From positions 177,478,015 to 177,542,014 of the forward strand of contig OW679195.1 in the NCBI GenBank assembly GCA_940337035.1: a stretch of 64,000 nucleotides of DNA, in the 5' to 3' direction. Position 1 is the first letter of the stretch. Every line of letters starts with the position of its first letter. Shown here in pieces: positions 22,490-32,501 of this stretch. The position numbers and the translations under genes are program-made. Below the pieces are notes generated by a model, which saw only the letters and a list, made by a program, of their open reading frames with translations, was not told the DNA's origin and made no database searches. The stretch is from Agriotes lineatus (Eukaryota > Arthropoda > Insecta > Coleoptera > Elateridae).

Positions 22490-24900
22490 GGTGAGCATCG
22501 CACCACGGAATCAGTCCTGGAAAATTGGCACACTTGCCCTGAGATTTGCTGAAAACAGACTAAAAGCCACGGCTGGAACGCTCAGGGAGTCGGGTGTGAG
22601 TCACACGATACGTTCTGGGCAAGCGTGATGAGGCATATATAGGGTACGTCAAAATTATAAGGGCACCACCAAACCTGACTTTAAATGGGCTCGGGTAACC
22701 GGGCTTGGACGGTTAGACGAGGCAACAAGTACGCTAGTTACTACTTGATAAGGGTACTCGAGAAGTATCGAACTCGGATGACAAAATCGATAATTTGAGG
22801 TTTGAATCGTTAGTTCGGGTTTGTGCTGCCACTGCGGGGGCGGCTGCTCCACTTATCTGCACACTCCACCACTCAGAGGTCGCCGTACATCTAATCGTGA
22901 CACTAGCTTTTTATTCTGAAAAAGTAAAGCATGCAAGGGTTGTACACAGTAATAAGCCCCGCGCTTGCACAATTGTCTATTGAATGACGTTATACAGGAT
23001 CAGGCAACGAATGGGTCACCATACTAAACCTAGGGCTTAACGTAGACCACAGCTGGAGGTAATCGCACTATAACTAAAGCGTACAAATGTTACACACAAA
23101 AACAATATCCAAATAGAATATTAAGAAAGCGTTCAAAACGCCTAAAATTAGCAACGCAGCGAAAGTCAATGTGTGCACAGTTACAAACTAAGGACGTACT
23201 ACTGAATGAATGCGACCAAAGTCGATCGCTTACACGGCACATTCGCGTAAAAGGGGTCACTAAGTTACATAATCTTTTTAAATGGTACCTGGTATTTATT
23301 CTGGACTTCTCCTGAGCAGTGCGGGTGGCAGTCAGCAACGCCTGCATTTGCAAGCACATCTCCTTGGGCAAAGACTCCGCCGAATAATGGCCTATTATTT
23401 CAATGTAGTCACTCACGTGGGATTGGTGTAACAGAAACGTAAGGGCATTATTCACGTCCTGCAGCGAGTCCCCAACAACTTGTAGGAATGAAAGAACCAC
23501 TTCTTTTCACGACATGGCCGGACGTAGCCCCAACAACAACGCCAAGGAAAACGCGCTCACGAAACGGCACGTGCGTCCTTGATCAATGGCCTGAGTTGAA
23601 CTGCCAAGCCAGAAGCGTTACGACGCCCGAAGTGGCGTGAGTCAAAACGGCGTTACCACGTGACTCTCGACAGGCAATGGCGATGCGCCCAATAAAACAA
23701 ATACGTTCCGGTGACAAAGAGAGAGCGAGGCCTCGCAGTCGCACCATCAGCGTAATTTCTAGAAGGTTCGAAAATCTTGCGAGCGTTAACACACGGCTGT
23801 CAAAGTACCAACAAAGGGGTGCCCCAGATGACGAGAAATACTGCGCTTGAGGCCAAATATGTGCAAAATCATTATTATGGAATTAGGCGATGAAGCCAAA
23901 TAAGTAACTAAAAGGGTTTAACATACGGGCACGCTGCCCTAAAGCCTAGGTGGCTAATTAAAATACAAAATGACCTGACAACCTAAGGTCAATTAAAAAT
24001 TTATCAAATGTGACATTCTCAGAACTGGTTTCTACAGTAACTATAAAACTTAAATCTGGCGCAATTTCAGACGAAACTGCGCATGGGCAGTGAATCACAA
24101 CTAATCAGCATCTATTCCCGACTTGTCTCAACTCTTATAATATTTAGGAACTCTAACTCATGCATAGCGTGGGCGGCTTACGACTAGTACAATCATCACA
24201 TAGCGACGTTCAGCCGACGGCTCGTATCCCAAAGTCGCGGAATGAAACGGATGGCTCCAACAAGCTCGAAGCGGAGCCGAAGATGGTGCCGTTCCTCAAG
24301 GGTCCCAAACAGGGGTCAATGATACGACAGGACTCGTACGTAAAATTCGCCCAGGGTTAATCGCTCTCAGAAATAATCCCAACAAAGGGGTTGATGGCAC
24401 GAACGGCCCATACGACAGAAGAAGTGCCTGGCACTACACGGAATCACCACCATCCACCCGACTCCCTCAAGCTCCAAAACACACTCTCAAATATTAATAC
24501 GGGAAACCCATCTTCAAAAGCGCCAAGCGGACGCCCACCCTGGAGGGGCAGACGAACGCTGGCCGCACACTTCAAAACTACACTGCTCTCTTCACGAGCC
24601 GGATGCTAACTACCAAGAAAAACAACACGTCACGCTGCCTAGAAAAACGGGAAGGGCTGTCTCAACTGTGCACCGGGTCAGACGAAAACCGAGCTAAACT
24701 ATTCATTCTCTCTCCCTCTCTCTTACACACTCATGGGCGTTGTTCGTTAAATACAACTCATGCAATATTCTAGAACGCATCTGCAGACAAAATTGATATT
24801 TAAAACTCGCTCGCAGAGGCCGGGCTTACCACCTGCACGCTTGCTTCCAGGAATTCTGGCCGGGCTTGCACAAGCCAACTAAAGCGGCCTATACAGCGTG
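22490..24900. other. Large GC-richer block, origin unclear
   Basis: About 2.4 kb of sequence with many CpGs and few of the window's dispersed repeats. It contains one coding-like minus-strand stretch (23289-23478, listed separately), a plus-strand frame at 24160-24609 with one internal stop, and a CT-rich tract near 24710-24730. No reverse transcriptase, integrase, transposase or known domain was found. It could be a decayed large retroelement or the 5' part of a host gene. Confidence 0.35.
23289..23478 (-). other. Possible internal coding exon
   Basis: On the minus strand, a pyrimidine-rich tract ending in TACAAG is followed by an open frame containing VVGDSLQDVNNALTFLLH and YSAESLPKEMCLQMQ, and then by a donor-like CCAG/GTACCA at 23289/23288. 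The 63-residue piece is helical-looking and of normal amino-acid composition, unlike the random frames nearby, but I recognise no family. There is no ATG in frame, so it would need other exons. Confidence 0.2.
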
Positions 24901-25369
24901 CGCTAAAAGTTATTAAAAGCTTGCATAAAATTCGATGGGCTTAAATTCGAGCGGAAAAATATAAAAAACCTATATACACACGGGGTCGTAATCTAGAAAA
25001 ATACTCTAATAGCCGTGCAATCGTACAATTTGAAAATGTCCTGACAACTTTCAACAGTGACCATCAGTACAAATTTATAATTAATATAAAACTAATGAGA
25101 AAATTCTCTTCAAATATCCCTGGGAATTTGAACGTGTGTCCTCACTATTATCATTATAACGTCAAATTGTATTTTTGGCTTGTGACAGAAGCTTGACAGT
25201 TGGTTTTTGACGTTCAATATTTTTTTAATAAATCCCAAGCAGCACACAATATTTCTTAAATATTACGAAACAATATTTATGTTAACGCTAGATGTGACTC
25301 TTAGCTTGCATTACCGATATATTTGTAGGAAATATTGTTTAAATATTATATTATAAAATTTGGCAAATA

Positions 25370-25879
25370 CACTCCGCAAAAAATTATGGAATCACGTAGG
25401 TTGTCCATGTAAAATCGTTTCTATAGTGTCAGTTTGTGTCCATTTTGTTAAATAATAAAGCATAGACTTAAAATATATGTATCTCACAATTCCTTAAACC
25501 TTAGATATTCCATATCACCTCATTATTTGACAAAAATTGGTAAATTTGAAACTGCGTTTTTTTTCTTTTATCATTTATCACGTGTTCTTCATGAAGGACT
25601 TTCTTGCTTTGCTGATTAAAATGAAGATTGATCCTCCAGTTTGCCTTGTACGTAACTTAAGCGTCGAAGAATCGTCCGAGCCATTTCTTTAATTCAAGAT
25701 GGTAGAAGTCAAAGATATGTGGCCAGAGTGATAGGTGCGCAACAATCGACGATTTCAATAATCGTCCGTAGATACAGGAAACTGGGAAATACAATAGAAA
25801 GCCAGGGCAAGGTCGGAAGAGGGCAACTACGGCCTTAGATGATCGTTTTTTAAGAATTTCTGCATTGCGAACCAGGCAT
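25370..25879 (+). mobile_element. Tc1-like transposon, cut by assembly gap
   Basis: Starts after TA at 25368-25369 with CACTCCGCAAAAAATTATGG, a Tc1-type inverted end, and leads into a transposase remnant. The copy runs into the N gap at 25880 and no right end is visible after it. Confidence 0.8.
25662..25879 (+). pseudogene. Tc1-like transposase N-terminal remnant
   Basis: The frame reads RRRIVRAISLIQDGRSQRYV, then ARVIGAQQSTISIIVRRY (paired-like helix-turn-helix), then after a frameshift near 25800 PGQGRKRATTALDDRFLRI and SALRTRH. These are the DNA-binding and linker parts of Tc1-family transposases. The catalytic DDE region would lie in or beyond the gap. The frameshift indicates a dead copy. 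Confidence 0.85.
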
Positions 25880-25979
25880 NNNNNNNNNNNNNNNNNNNNN
25901 NNNNNNNNNNNNNNNNNNNNNNNNNNNNNNNNNNNNNNNNNNNNNNNNNNNNNNNNNNNNNNNNNNNNNNNNNNNNNNN
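25880..25979. other. Assembly gap (100 N)
   Basis: Exactly 100 N, the usual placeholder for a gap of unknown size. Confidence 0.99.
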
Positions 25980-26566
25980 TTTATCTTCCGCTAGTTAAAA
26001 ATTTTTGTTTTCTTCTCTTGTTAGAACCTTGAATCTTTTACTACGATAACCAATATTTATTTTTTTAAATAAGGAACAAGAGCACCAAACTTCAATATTT
26101 ACGTTTTCTTTGACCTTCAGAGTGGCTTTTAGCATCCAATATTCTGGCTATAAGGAAGCTGGTGACAACTTTTGCGACTATAAGTGTAATATGAATGTGC
26201 TTTTCAAAGAAGTTCTGTGTATCTTACTACTACACACTTACCCTTAGATCAAAAAAGATCCATGATGCTTTTTTTTCTTCGAGTCTTAAAACGAAACATA
26301 CACTTTTTCGTATGCACTTTCATACTCGTAGGTAACAAATTGTCCCGGACGTTTTCCTAGAGTTCAAAGATGAAAGTTATTTGTTTTCAAAGTTTCTTGA
26401 TATTACCATAGTACCCACTCAAAATTTGTTGATATTATCATAGTACCCACAGCAATCTTCGCATTTTCTGGATTGCGACGCGTCTCAAACAATAATTTAT
26501 TAAAATTTCTAATAATCTGTTAGTGAAAGACCATTACCAAGAAGATATTAGTATTAGAAAAAATCT
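25980..26566. other. AT-rich DNA after gap, nothing recognised
   Basis: No Tc1 right half is seen. A short direct repeat (GATATTACCATAGTACCCAC / GATATTATCATAGTACCCAC) occurs at 26399-26450. Confidence 0.4.
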
Positions 26567-26680
26567 TGAAGACAACTCGTGTTTAAAAATATCGGTCATC
26601 AAATCCTCGGTTCACTTCGTTTGCTCGGATTTGAACTACGACCTTGATTTTTAAACCTTCCATAAAACACTTGTCTTAAT
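26567..26680. repeat. Palindromic hairpin element
   Basis: Arm GACAACTCGTGTTTAAAAAT and GGTCATCAAATCC on the left pair with GGATTTGAACTACGACC and ATTTTTAAACCTTCCATAAA on the right. The loop at 26605-26630 is TCGGTTCACTTCGTTTGCTC, again CTCG-like. Confidence 0.7.
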
Positions 26681-26884
26681 AGCTATAATATCTTATATTG
26701 ACAGATTTGATTGAACAAAACTCAGCTATTGTTTAGTTTTACAACATGCTTGCAATTTCTTAAAAAATAAAATTAATCGGCCAGAATTTTAACGAGATAT
26801 TTTTTATGATTTTAAGAACTTCGCAACAACCAATGGTAAACAGCAGAATGAAAAAAAATATTTCAAAATAAAGTCTCAAAACTT

Positions 26885-27250
26885 ATGATACATCTTCTTT
26901 TTCTACGCACTCTGTCAGGTTTCCCTGCATTGGTAGTCGCTGTGAAAAGAGCATTTTCGATCCTTTGCTAGTAAGAGTTGTTCAACGTTTTGCGTTCCAG
27001 TCCAGTCTCCTAATAGGCATAAACTCTGTTTGCTTCGACCTTCTATTTCCCTTTTAGCATCTACTTCAGCCCTCGGTATCTTTTTCCATTCAATGCATGT
27101 CTTCCGTAGACTAAAAGTCTGTATTTTATTGTTGCAAGCAGTTCACTTTGGCTCTCCTAATTACTTCGTCAATCAACCCAGGGCCAGCCACATTTCAAAT
27201 GCCTCTATTTTGCTCATGGTTAATCCCGCCATACATCACTCCAGAACATA
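26885..27250 (-). pseudogene. LINE 2, C-terminal piece
   Basis: On the minus strand the frame starts YVLE.CMAGL, then TMSKIEAFEMWL, and after frame changes EIEGRSKQSLCLLGDWTG, NVEQLLLAKDRK. These are the end of the reverse transcriptase thumb and the C-terminal segment of endonuclease-reverse-transcriptase LINEs (usual wording: cysteine-tyrosine-valine, then leu-leu-tyr-gly, then EAFEMWLYRR, then GRGRR and EWTG). The preceding residues are 3.08 kb away, at 30328. Non-functional. Confidence 0.8.
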
Positions 27251-27704
27251 CATATTGTTATATTATTGTGCCTGGAAGCTATTCCGTTCAATTGATCATT
27301 TTATGTTAAGGAATTAAATAAAAATAACAGGAGTAGTTATGGTTGAATTATTAAAATGTTGATACTGGAGAAAATAAAAGTTGTTTAATAAAATTATACA
27401 TCATATGCAATTATAAAAGTTAAATAGGTTTCGGTGGAGAGGACTGACTATAACTTGGGATCAGGTTTTCATTTGAAAGATTGGTAATGTCAATAATTGC
27501 TTTTAGTTCAATATAAGACGGTGTCACATTTAATAAGGATGGTTATGCTAACATAATGTATTAAAGTTTACAGTAAAATGACCTTCAAAGTAATGCTAAA
27601 TAATGTTAATTCATGCTAAAATTACTTCGACACGAAGTGTACGAAGCATTGAAATTCCCTCATATCGAAAACCACTCTGAGTCAAATATCTCTAAAATTC
27701 GTGC

Positions 27705-28099
27705 CAACCGACTAATGAACCCACTACATCAAATCTCCGTCTCGGCTGTGCGGATCTTTTGGTAAAGACTCCAGCCTACTAGATCCCTCCCCCGTATTGG
27801 GGGGTGCCTAAACGTGCTATGCGGGGTATGTATGTTCGTATGTGTACACGATTCCGGTCGCCAGGAACCTTTCTAAAGTTTTGGATCGTTTTCATACGAT
27901 AGGTCCTCCGAAAAAGAAGGCAACATTAACTTTTGAGGTATGGTAGTCGGCAAAAAAAAAATGTTTTTGGGTTTTTTTTTTATAAATAACTAGTTCATAA
28001 CATTTCATTGTATTAGCGAAACGGAGTAATGTTGAGTGTCGAAGTATTCTTGGAAAGCACGGAAGGCGCTTTTCTTGGGGGGGGGGGGGGTACCGTATA
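27705..28099 (+). repeat. Repeat C, copy 1
   Basis: Matches 60681-61073 over its full length. Starts CAACCGACTAATGAACCCAC, includes GGATCTTTTGGT, TATTGGGGGGTGCCTAAACG, GTATGTTCGTATGTGTACAC and CATACGATAGGTCCTCCGAA, and ends in a G-run plus GGTACCGTATA. No ORF conserved. The G-run length differs between copies (about 14 versus a few). Confidence 0.85.
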
Positions 28100-28252
28100 G
28101 TTATTATTGAATTTCAAGTTGTTTTAAAAATGGTAAGATTAGTCACATAAAAGCGTGACAACAATTACATGGATGTGAGCAATTTAAGAAATATTTGCAC
28201 ATGAATCACATAAAGAATGTGTTATTGCGAATATTAAATAAGACAGAAGGTA

Positions 28253-28889
28253 CAGGGTTATTCATTATAAATTACCCACCCCTTATCATCGTTATTGTTG
28301 CCTATAGAAAAAAAAGTTTTAAATAAAAGTTATGTGGTTATAACTGAATTTTGTTAAAATGCTATCAACGTGCATAATTAAGGGGATACAAAAAAGTAAT
28401 ATATTTTTTTAAATGGAACACCCTGTATATTATTAAATTTTTGGAATGATCTTTCTTTCCTGATTTCAAAAATACCATATGTTACCCCTACCTTATACCG
28501 TTTTTGAGTTATTAAACGTCGAATATCATTAACATTATTAAAGTAAGCTATGAAAATGACAACTATTTTGTTTGATAAGTGACATTTCTTTAATGAAATA
28601 ATCTAAATGAGTTATTTTTTATTTATATTTAAACTAACTAAGATATTCGACGTTTAATAACTCAAAAACGGTATAAGGTAGGGGTAACATATGGTATATT
28701 TTTGAAATCAGGAAAGAAAGATCATTCCAAAAATTTAATAATATACAGGTTTTTTTGCCACGCCACTGTACTTTTGATAGCATTTTAACAAAATTCAGTT
28801 ATAACCACACAACTTTTATTTAAAACTTTTTTTTCTATAGGCAATAATAACGATGATAAGGGGTGGGTAATTTATAATGAATAACCCTG
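28253..28889. mobile_element. 637-bp foldback with ~270-bp arms, TA target
   Basis: Ends CAGGGTTATTCATTATAAAT on both strands, flanked by TA at 28251-28252 and 28890-28891. Arms include ACCCACCCCTTATCATCGTT, TTATAACTGAATTTTGTTAA and CATATGGTATTTTTGAAATC (inverted near 28690), leaving about 110 bp of loop. Arm similarity is high, so the copy looks fairly young. Any transcript across it would form a long duplex. Confidence 0.92.
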
Positions 28890-28989
28890 TACCTGAAAGT
28901 AAGATTAAAAGCGTAAACTGAAAAGAATAATTAATAACTAGTGTTAAGTGCATGTGCAATAAATAATGACAGTTACTAAGTACTAAACG

Positions 28990-29240
28990 GGAATTAAAAA
29001 CAATTAAAAAAAATTAAAGGGCTTTACCCAGAAGTTCCCTCGCAAGTGCACGTGACACTAAACGGACAAACTTGGTAATTGCAATTACATTAATTTTCAA
29101 ATAAAAAACATTACCGGCAATGGGATTTGAACCTCTGCACCTACGAACGAGCTTGCAAATGCGATTTCAACGTGAAGATCTGAAGAAATCTCGGAAGGTG
29201 ATTGTTTCCCGATCACAATACTTTCTTTGTCTAAAAGACC
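28990..29240 (-). repeat. Family A copy A7, middle deleted
   Basis: Minus strand: head block CACCTTCCGAGATTTCTTCA joins directly near 29165 to the tRNA-like part with box B GAGGTTCAAATCCCATTG, then AATGTAATTGCAATTACC, CGTTTAGTGTCACG and the tail GAGGGAACTTCTGGGTAAAG near 29020. The TCTG tract and middle modules are absent. Confidence 0.7.
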
Positions 29241-29349
29241 TTCAACAAGTAGTAGTTATGATTTCGGAGGCTTTCACGGCCATTGTCATTAAGTAAAAAA
29301 CTACTTCCGGGATTGGACCGTGTCATTATTGAGGTCGAAGAACTCAAAG

Positions 29350-29380
29350 TTTCGCCCACTTTCGTAAGGGGCTTCATCAG
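29350..29380 (-). ncRNA. Hammerhead-ribozyme-like core, left arm
   Basis: Minus strand: CTGATGA (29374-29380), then stem II AGCCCC...GTGGGC, then GAAA. Conserved residues of the catalytic core are kept. A stem III from TTGAG/CTCAA and a GTC cleavage triplet in CACGGTCC can be drawn. Function is inferred, not shown. Confidence 0.5.
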
Positions 29381-29594
29381 GAGGAAACAGCAGAAAGAGC
29401 ACGGTAACTCAACCTGTAAACTACGTCAGATGGCGATATTCGCCTTTCTTCTTCCGATCGTTAGTCGAGTTTCGCCTCTGACGTGGTTTACACGTTGAGT
29501 TACCGTGCTCTTCTATCCCTCCCCTTGCAAGAAAGAGTTTCCCCTCTGGCGTGGTTAACACGTTGAGTTATCGTGCTGTTTTCGCGTTTTCCTC

Positions 29595-29625
29595 CTGATG
29601 AAGCCCTTTACGAAAGTGGGCGAAA
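29595..29625 (+). ncRNA. Hammerhead-ribozyme-like core, right arm
   Basis: CTGATGA at 29595-29601, stem II GCCC (29603-29606) with GGGC (29618-29621), then GAAA at 29622-29625, followed by TTGAG...CTCAA and ACACGGTCCGGAAAG. The GGAAA could pair with TTTCC just before CTGATGA as stem I. This matches a type I hammerhead layout, though stem III is imperfect. Confidence 0.5.
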
Positions 29626-29690
29626 CGTTGAGTTCTTTGGCCTCAATAATAACACGGTCCGGAAAGTGGTTTTTTACTTAAGTAAGAGTT

Positions 29691-30327
29691 ATTATGTTGG
29701 GGCTGGCTATCAGATATTAGCTTAATAAAACTCAGTAATTAAGTTAAATGGTGTTTACTTAAATTAAGGTGAAGGTAATAGCAGGAGATATCAATTTATA
29801 CGTGAACAATAAGTAATAAAAGTGGTTTTTGGTTGTCGCTGACAGAAGACGTGAACTAAGTACGATGTTTGCTGGTTCCTGGATCCGTGGAAGTAACTTT
29901 ACGAATACACAGGAAAGAGCAGTGCAGCTGAAGAAGGTGCTGTTGCAGCCATTCAGAGTCGACAGGTAATCTTGAGTTTGGAGTTAGTTGCGGTTCTTGG
30001 TGGAGTTGGAAGTAGCCCCTAGAAAATAAAACATCTCATGATGTGGTGAACGAATACACATAGCTTTTATCACATGCAAATTAATCAATACAAAGAGATA
30101 AGACTTACCTGATTAAACAGATTGTAATTGATTGTTTTATTCAGTATAAACTGCTTACTACAAGTGAGGTTATTTCAAAGCACAAATACAGCTTCACTAA
30201 ATATAATGCGAAAACATCATTTAACCAAATTGCATTGGATCTAATGGCAATTTAATAAATTTTTAAAGTACCTACAAAAATGTAAATTAATGTAAAAAAA
30301 TAATACGTCCATCCATTGCAATATTTA
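29691..30327. other. AT-rich remainder of the insertion in LINE 2
   Basis: No gene or known element. Together with 27251-29690 it forms the 3077-bp block separating the two LINE 2 pieces. Confidence 0.4.
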
Positions 30328-31320
30328 GCATTTACGAGTAATTATTCTCTTTATCCATTTCAAGTTGAGGTTATTATTGCATAGAAAGTTGTTGGAAGAT
30401 GGTTTTGACCAGGCTCTTCGATGCTTTATTTCTTTATCAATATCTTGTCGGTCTGTAATTCTAGTCCCTAGATATGTGAAGCTGCCCACTCTTTCAGCTG
30501 ATTTCTCGGTCAGCTGTAGTGTGGTTGACGATTGAAGACGGTAAATAATTTAAGTTTGATTCCCATGTCTTGACTTGTTCGTCAATCCTGATTAATAACG
30601 TTGGTGTTTAATATATTGAGATAGAGGCACTATACCATCAGCACGTCTTATAACATTAAAAAGTTCACTATTCACTTTCATTCTTCATCAAAGCTGTTTT
30701 AAATATGTGGTCGCACTATATGCTGAACAATCGTGTCACTGGCGAGTTTATGCCCGACTTTAACACTAACATTCTGATTTCAATATAAGTTTTTGATAAT
30801 GCGGAGATATTTGCTGTCAATGGAGAAGTTATTTAGTAAGTTCAAGAGTACAATAGCTCGCCCCTTATCGAGAGCTTTCTCAACGTCCACAAAACATGCA
30901 AACTCACTCTTTCTTTGACTTCTACAATCTACATTGCTATAAAGGTATATTCAATACGAAGAGCGCTTTTCTAGTCTCTAAAGACTTCCTAGAGCGTTCT
31001 TGTTATCGATTATTCTTCTCCGTTGTCTATAATAATCGTATTCGCGTCGTCCAGCAACACTGGCGAATTCACTTCTTAAATAGTCTTGCCATTTCTCTCA
31101 GTGTTCGATATATATTGAAGAAATCGTGTTTATCAGTCAGTTTTTCCATTTCTTGACATGTTTCCATCAAGCATTTTTCTTTATCTATATATATTCTTCT
31201 CTTTATGTTGTTGTGCTTGTTTGTATAAGTATCTATTCGCTTTTGCCATTCTTTAATATTCTATTGGTTCCGGAATTTCTCTCGTTTTTCCTTGCATTTT
31301 CTCTAGTTTTATGTTATTGC
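30328..31320 (-). pseudogene. LINE 2, reverse transcriptase piece
   Basis: Minus strand, broken frames. A linker with KCLMETCQEMEKLTDKHDFF is followed by RKSEFACFVDVEKALDK (RT motif A; the family has FVD.EKAFD), NLLNNFSIDSKYLRIIKNLY, a stop, NQNVSVKVGHKLA, and later the thumb: ERVGSFTYLGTRITDRQDID, KEIKHRRAW and CNNNLNLKW, ending RKC at 30328. This is the endonuclease-reverse-transcriptase LINE type common in insects. The next residues (YV...) are at 27250. The GVRQGC and YADD parts are lost or unreadable. Confidence 0.8.
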
Positions 31321-31694
31321 TACTTATGTTTGTATTGATATTGTTAAGCACTAATATACAGAGTGTAAGTACGGCCGTACTTTACTCAATAGCCGAAATC
31401 CTAAATATTCTGAACAAACATTAACATTATCAATAATTAACAGATGCTCGGAAACAAGCAAGAACGATGCAGACAAAAATGTAGGAATTCAAAACTGTAT
31501 TTTTAAACGTCCTCAAAACAACGGGCTTCTAAAAAATTACTTAGATTCTCATATTGAGCAATAAATCCGAAATATTTTAGTTTTGGTTGTTTACAAGGCT
31601 GACTGATTAGCAGGCTCATCTTAAAATTCACCGTAACCAAATTTACACTTTTGAGGAATAGTCTGCTATACGATGCTTTTACATATTTACTTAA

Positions 31695-31870
31695 CTCGTC
31701 TAAAAGACGAAGGATCGTACAAAAATTACCTTCCGGAATTTGCTCGCATCTTCTCGTTTCAGGGTACCTAAATGACGAAAAACAAGTTTTCTCAATAGTC
31801 GGTTGTCGGTATAACTCAAAAACTATTTGTTGGAGGAAGAGGATATTTTACATGCAGATATCGAGAAATC
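31695..31870 (+). repeat. Family A copy A8, head part
   Basis: CTCGTCTAAAAGACGAAGG, CTCGTTTCAGGGTACCTAAA, TATAACTCAAAAACTATTTG and TTGGAGGAAGAGGATATTTT. It is missing most of the TCTG tract and stops where repeat D begins. Confidence 0.7.
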
Positions 31871-31892
31871 AAAAAAAAATTGATCCTCAGCG

Positions 31893-32041
31893 GACTGTGG
31901 AAATTCAAACGTATGAATATGTTGATGGCTCTGTAAATTTATGTCAAATTCGAGGTTAGCAGATTAGGTTTTGCGTCCGTTTTGACACAGACTGACGCAA
32001 AACCTAACCTGATAACCTCGAATTTGACATAGATTTACAGT
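31893..32041. repeat. Repeat D with a 110-bp hairpin
   Basis: CTGTAAATTTATGTCAAATT CGAGGTTAGC and TAGGTTTTGCGTC at 31931-31976 are repeated inverted at 31993-32040. The leading GGAAATTCAAACGTATRAAT is shared with 55614. Elsewhere (10137, 55610) only one arm or direct copies are present. Confidence 0.75.
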
Positions 32042-32349
32042 GCGAGTTTTGCGATTATTCGTTTTATTAAAATATCCTATCCATAAATCTAGTCTACAGT
32101 TACAGTTGGTGCTTTGATAAAAGTACTAATATGCACATAAATGTACCTTTCACAAAAACAAGTATACTTACATTTCCAAAGCACTTTTTCTGTATTCGAG
32201 AAATTTAATATTGCAAAACAGTAACTCGCAAGCACTGTTTTTAATATATGAAAGAAATATCAACGCTGAAAACCATCTTGGCTCTAGTAAAAGAATGTCT
32301 TACAATTTTGATATATTATTAATTATTACATACTCCTTTTCTCAAGAGC

Positions 32350-32355
32350 TTTATT
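32350..32355 (-). terminator. Poly(A) signal for the RING gene
   Basis: AATAAA on the minus strand, about 147 bp past the stop codon at 32502. It is the first canonical hexamer I see in that interval. Confidence 0.5.
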
Positions 32356-32501
32356 GATGCTAAAATACAATGCAATCCATTATGAAAAAAAAATGTATAA
32401 ACATGAAACACATTTATAAAAACAAACAACTAAATGTTAACATTAAAAAGCTACAAAGATAAAATCCGTTTACAAATTATTTAAATTAAGGCAATCCATT
32501 T

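Larger units (their letters stand above)
29283..29690. mobile_element. Penelope-like terminal repeats in inverted orientation
   Basis: Two homologous arms face each other: 29285-29400 on the minus strand and 29575-29690 on the plus strand, sharing AAGTGGGCGAAAC, TTGAGTTCTT, CCTCAATAATRACACGGTC and GTTTTTTACTTAA. Between them are two imperfect copies of CTCTGGCGTGGTTAACACGT and TTGAGTTACCGTGCT. The GAAGCCC...GGGCGAAACG signature is typical of Penelope-like element terminal repeats, which carry hammerhead ribozymes. No RT-GIY-YIG ORF is present, so this is a terminal remnant. Confidence 0.6.

Noticed and set aside
22081..22494. 137-codon frame and its minus-strand counterparts
   Set aside because: Lies in the arms of the foldback 21781-22354 and runs over its end; no domain.
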